Of a stretch of DNA of 64,000 nucleotides, positions 63,106 through 64,000 are shown piece by piece. The first letter of the stretch is position 1; each line of letters starts with the position of its first letter. The notes below the pieces were generated by a model, which saw only the letters and a program-made list of their open reading frames with translations, did no database searches and had not been told where the DNA came from. This DNA comes from an uncultured Oxalicibacterium sp. (lineage in GTDB: Bacteria > Pseudomonadota > Gammaproteobacteria > Burkholderiales > Burkholderiaceae_D): NCBI RefSeq assembly GCF_913776015.1, contig NZ_CAJYMD010000051.1:62001-126000 (forward strand), given 5' to 3'. The translations under genes and the position numbers were made by a program.

Positions 63106-63915
63106 ATGGCAGGTGCATGCGAACAATTCCGCGTCGGGAAGAACTACAAGATCAAGGAAAGTGATGCCGCTGCCAAGCCCTTGTCCGGCGAGAGCAAGGC
63201 GGCGGACAAAGCACGTGTCGACGAAATGGCACAGCAGATTGCCGAGTTGCAGGAAATTCTCTATGCGCAGCGTTCACGCAAGATTCTGGTCGTGCTGCAA
63301 GGCATGGACACGTCGGGTAAGGATGGGACGGTGCGCGGTGTGTTTGGTCGTGTCGATCCGCTAGGTGTCATCAGTGTACCGTTCAAGGCACCGACCGAAC
63401 CCGAGAAAAGCCGTGATTTCCTATGGCGCATTCATCAACGTGTGCCGGCACTTGGTGAGCTTGTGATCTTCAATCGCAGTCATTACGAGGATGTGTTGAT
63501 CACACGCGTGCATGACTGGATCGACGATGCGGAATGCCAGCGGCGCTACGCGCACATTCGTGATTTCGAGCGGATGCTGGCGGAGACCGGCACGACGATC
63601 ATCAAATGCTTTCTGCATATTTCGAACAAGGAACAGAAAGCGCGTCTCGAAGAACGCATTGCCGATCCGAACAAACACTGGAAGCTGCAACCGGATGATC
63701 TGCGAGAGCGCAAATTCTGGGATGCGTATCGCAAACAGTATGAAGACGCGATTCTGGCAACAGATGCCGATCATGCGCCATGGTATGCGATTCCAGCGGA
63801 CTCCAAGACGCATCGCAATCTGACGATTGCCTCCATTGTGCTCGAGACGTTACAGGCCCTCAAACCGGCGTTTCCGCCGCCACATCCGGAATACGCCGAC
63901 CTCAAGGTTGAATAA
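63106..63915 (+). CDS. ppk2: Polyphosphate kinase 2 family protein
   Basis: The 269-residue single-domain product has the PPK2 Walker A region ILVVLQGMDTSGKDGTVRGV, the lid Arg motif FNRSHYEDVLITRVH, and CFLHISNKEQKARLEERIAD with DPNKHWKLQP. PPK2 enzymes transfer phosphate between polyphosphate and nucleotides; whether this acts on nucleoside mono- or diphosphates (class I or III) cannot be decided here. AGGACAAC precedes the start. Confidence 0.92.
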   Translation: MAGACEQFRVGKNYKIKESDAAAKPLSGESKAADKARVDEMAQQIAELQEILYAQRSRKILVVLQGMDTSGKDGTVRGVFGRVDPLGVISVPFKAPTEPEKSRDFLWRIHQRVPALGELVIFNRSHYEDVLITRVHDWIDDAECQRRYAHIRDFERMLAETGTTIIKCFLHISNKEQKARLEERIADPNKHWKLQPDDLRERKFWDAYRKQYEDAILATDADHAPWYAIPADSKTHRNLTIASIVLETLQALKPAFPPPHPEYADLKVE

Positions 63916-63951
63916 GTACGAACGCTTGATGACGTGCCGTAGTGTGATAGA

Positions 63952-64000
63952 TCACTGCGGTGTATCGGCAGGCAATTCCTGACTCAGGACGGCGATGACT
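63952..64000 (-). CDS. Possible C-terminus of a minus-strand gene cut by the window edge
   Basis: On the minus strand the last 15 codons before a TGA read VIAVLSQELPADTPQ, a plausible C-terminus, convergent with the PPK2 gene. Too short to identify. Confidence 0.3.
   Translation of the reverse strand, partial: VIAVLSQELPADTPQ

Overview
The window reads as chromosomal DNA of a moderately GC-rich betaproteobacterium, most likely Burkholderiales and probably close to Oxalobacteraceae (Herminiimonas/Oxalicibacterium type). Reasons: the gene order mnmG-rsmG-(lipocalin)-parA-parB-atpI-atpBEFHAGDC, a soluble fdsGBA-fdhD-fdsD formate dehydrogenase operon with an fdsR-type regulator, an OFA oxalate/formate-type transporter with a tiny partner gene, and a modEABC locus. 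No rRNA or tRNA gene was recognised. The genus assignment is inference.

Layout. 1-2.9 kb: backbone genes (a cut-off unidentified protein, a conserved hypothetical, a MOSC protein translationally coupled to a D-2-hydroxyacid dehydrogenase). 3.0-11.0 kb: a more AT-rich accessory island with a DUF3987 protein, a MobA/MobL relaxase, a short RadC, a Xre-type regulator, a MORN-like lipoprotein and several very small proteins. It has relaxase, palindromes and leader-like structure but no visible integrase. 11.2-15.5 kb: backbone (TesB thioesterase, luciferase-like oxidoreductase, MgtC, small proteins). 15.7-20.9 kb: a sensor kinase and NtrC-family sigma-54 activator next to an OFA transporter and its 56-residue partner; a good sigma-54 promoter precedes the transporter. 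21.3-26.1 kb: a three-gene operon of TonB-dependent receptor, iron-type periplasmic binding protein and di-heme c-type oxidoreductase. 26.2-30.5 kb: small genes, a ModE-type regulator, a diguanylate cyclase, a LysR regulator and a probable small RNA.

30.6-44.2 kb is a formate/molybdenum block: the Mo-dependent NAD-linked formate dehydrogenase (fdsGBA, fdhD, fdsD), a divergent fdsR-like regulator with three identical operator-like repeats between them, modEABC for molybdate uptake and its control, then a LysR regulator and a second, metal-free NAD-dependent formate dehydrogenase. Together they allow formate oxidation with or without molybdenum; the switch itself is inference.

44.3-63.9 kb: an HPP protein, an AsmA protein, then a 780-base gene-free region holding a 360-base-period tandem duplication with four perfect DnaA boxes (candidate replication origin), mmsA, two parS sites around a TSUP transporter gene, mnmG, rsmG, a lipocalin, parA, parB, the complete ATP synthase operon, a CoA-binding protein and a PPK2 polyphosphate kinase. 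DnaA boxes, parS, parAB and mnmG/atp together point to the origin domain of the chromosome.
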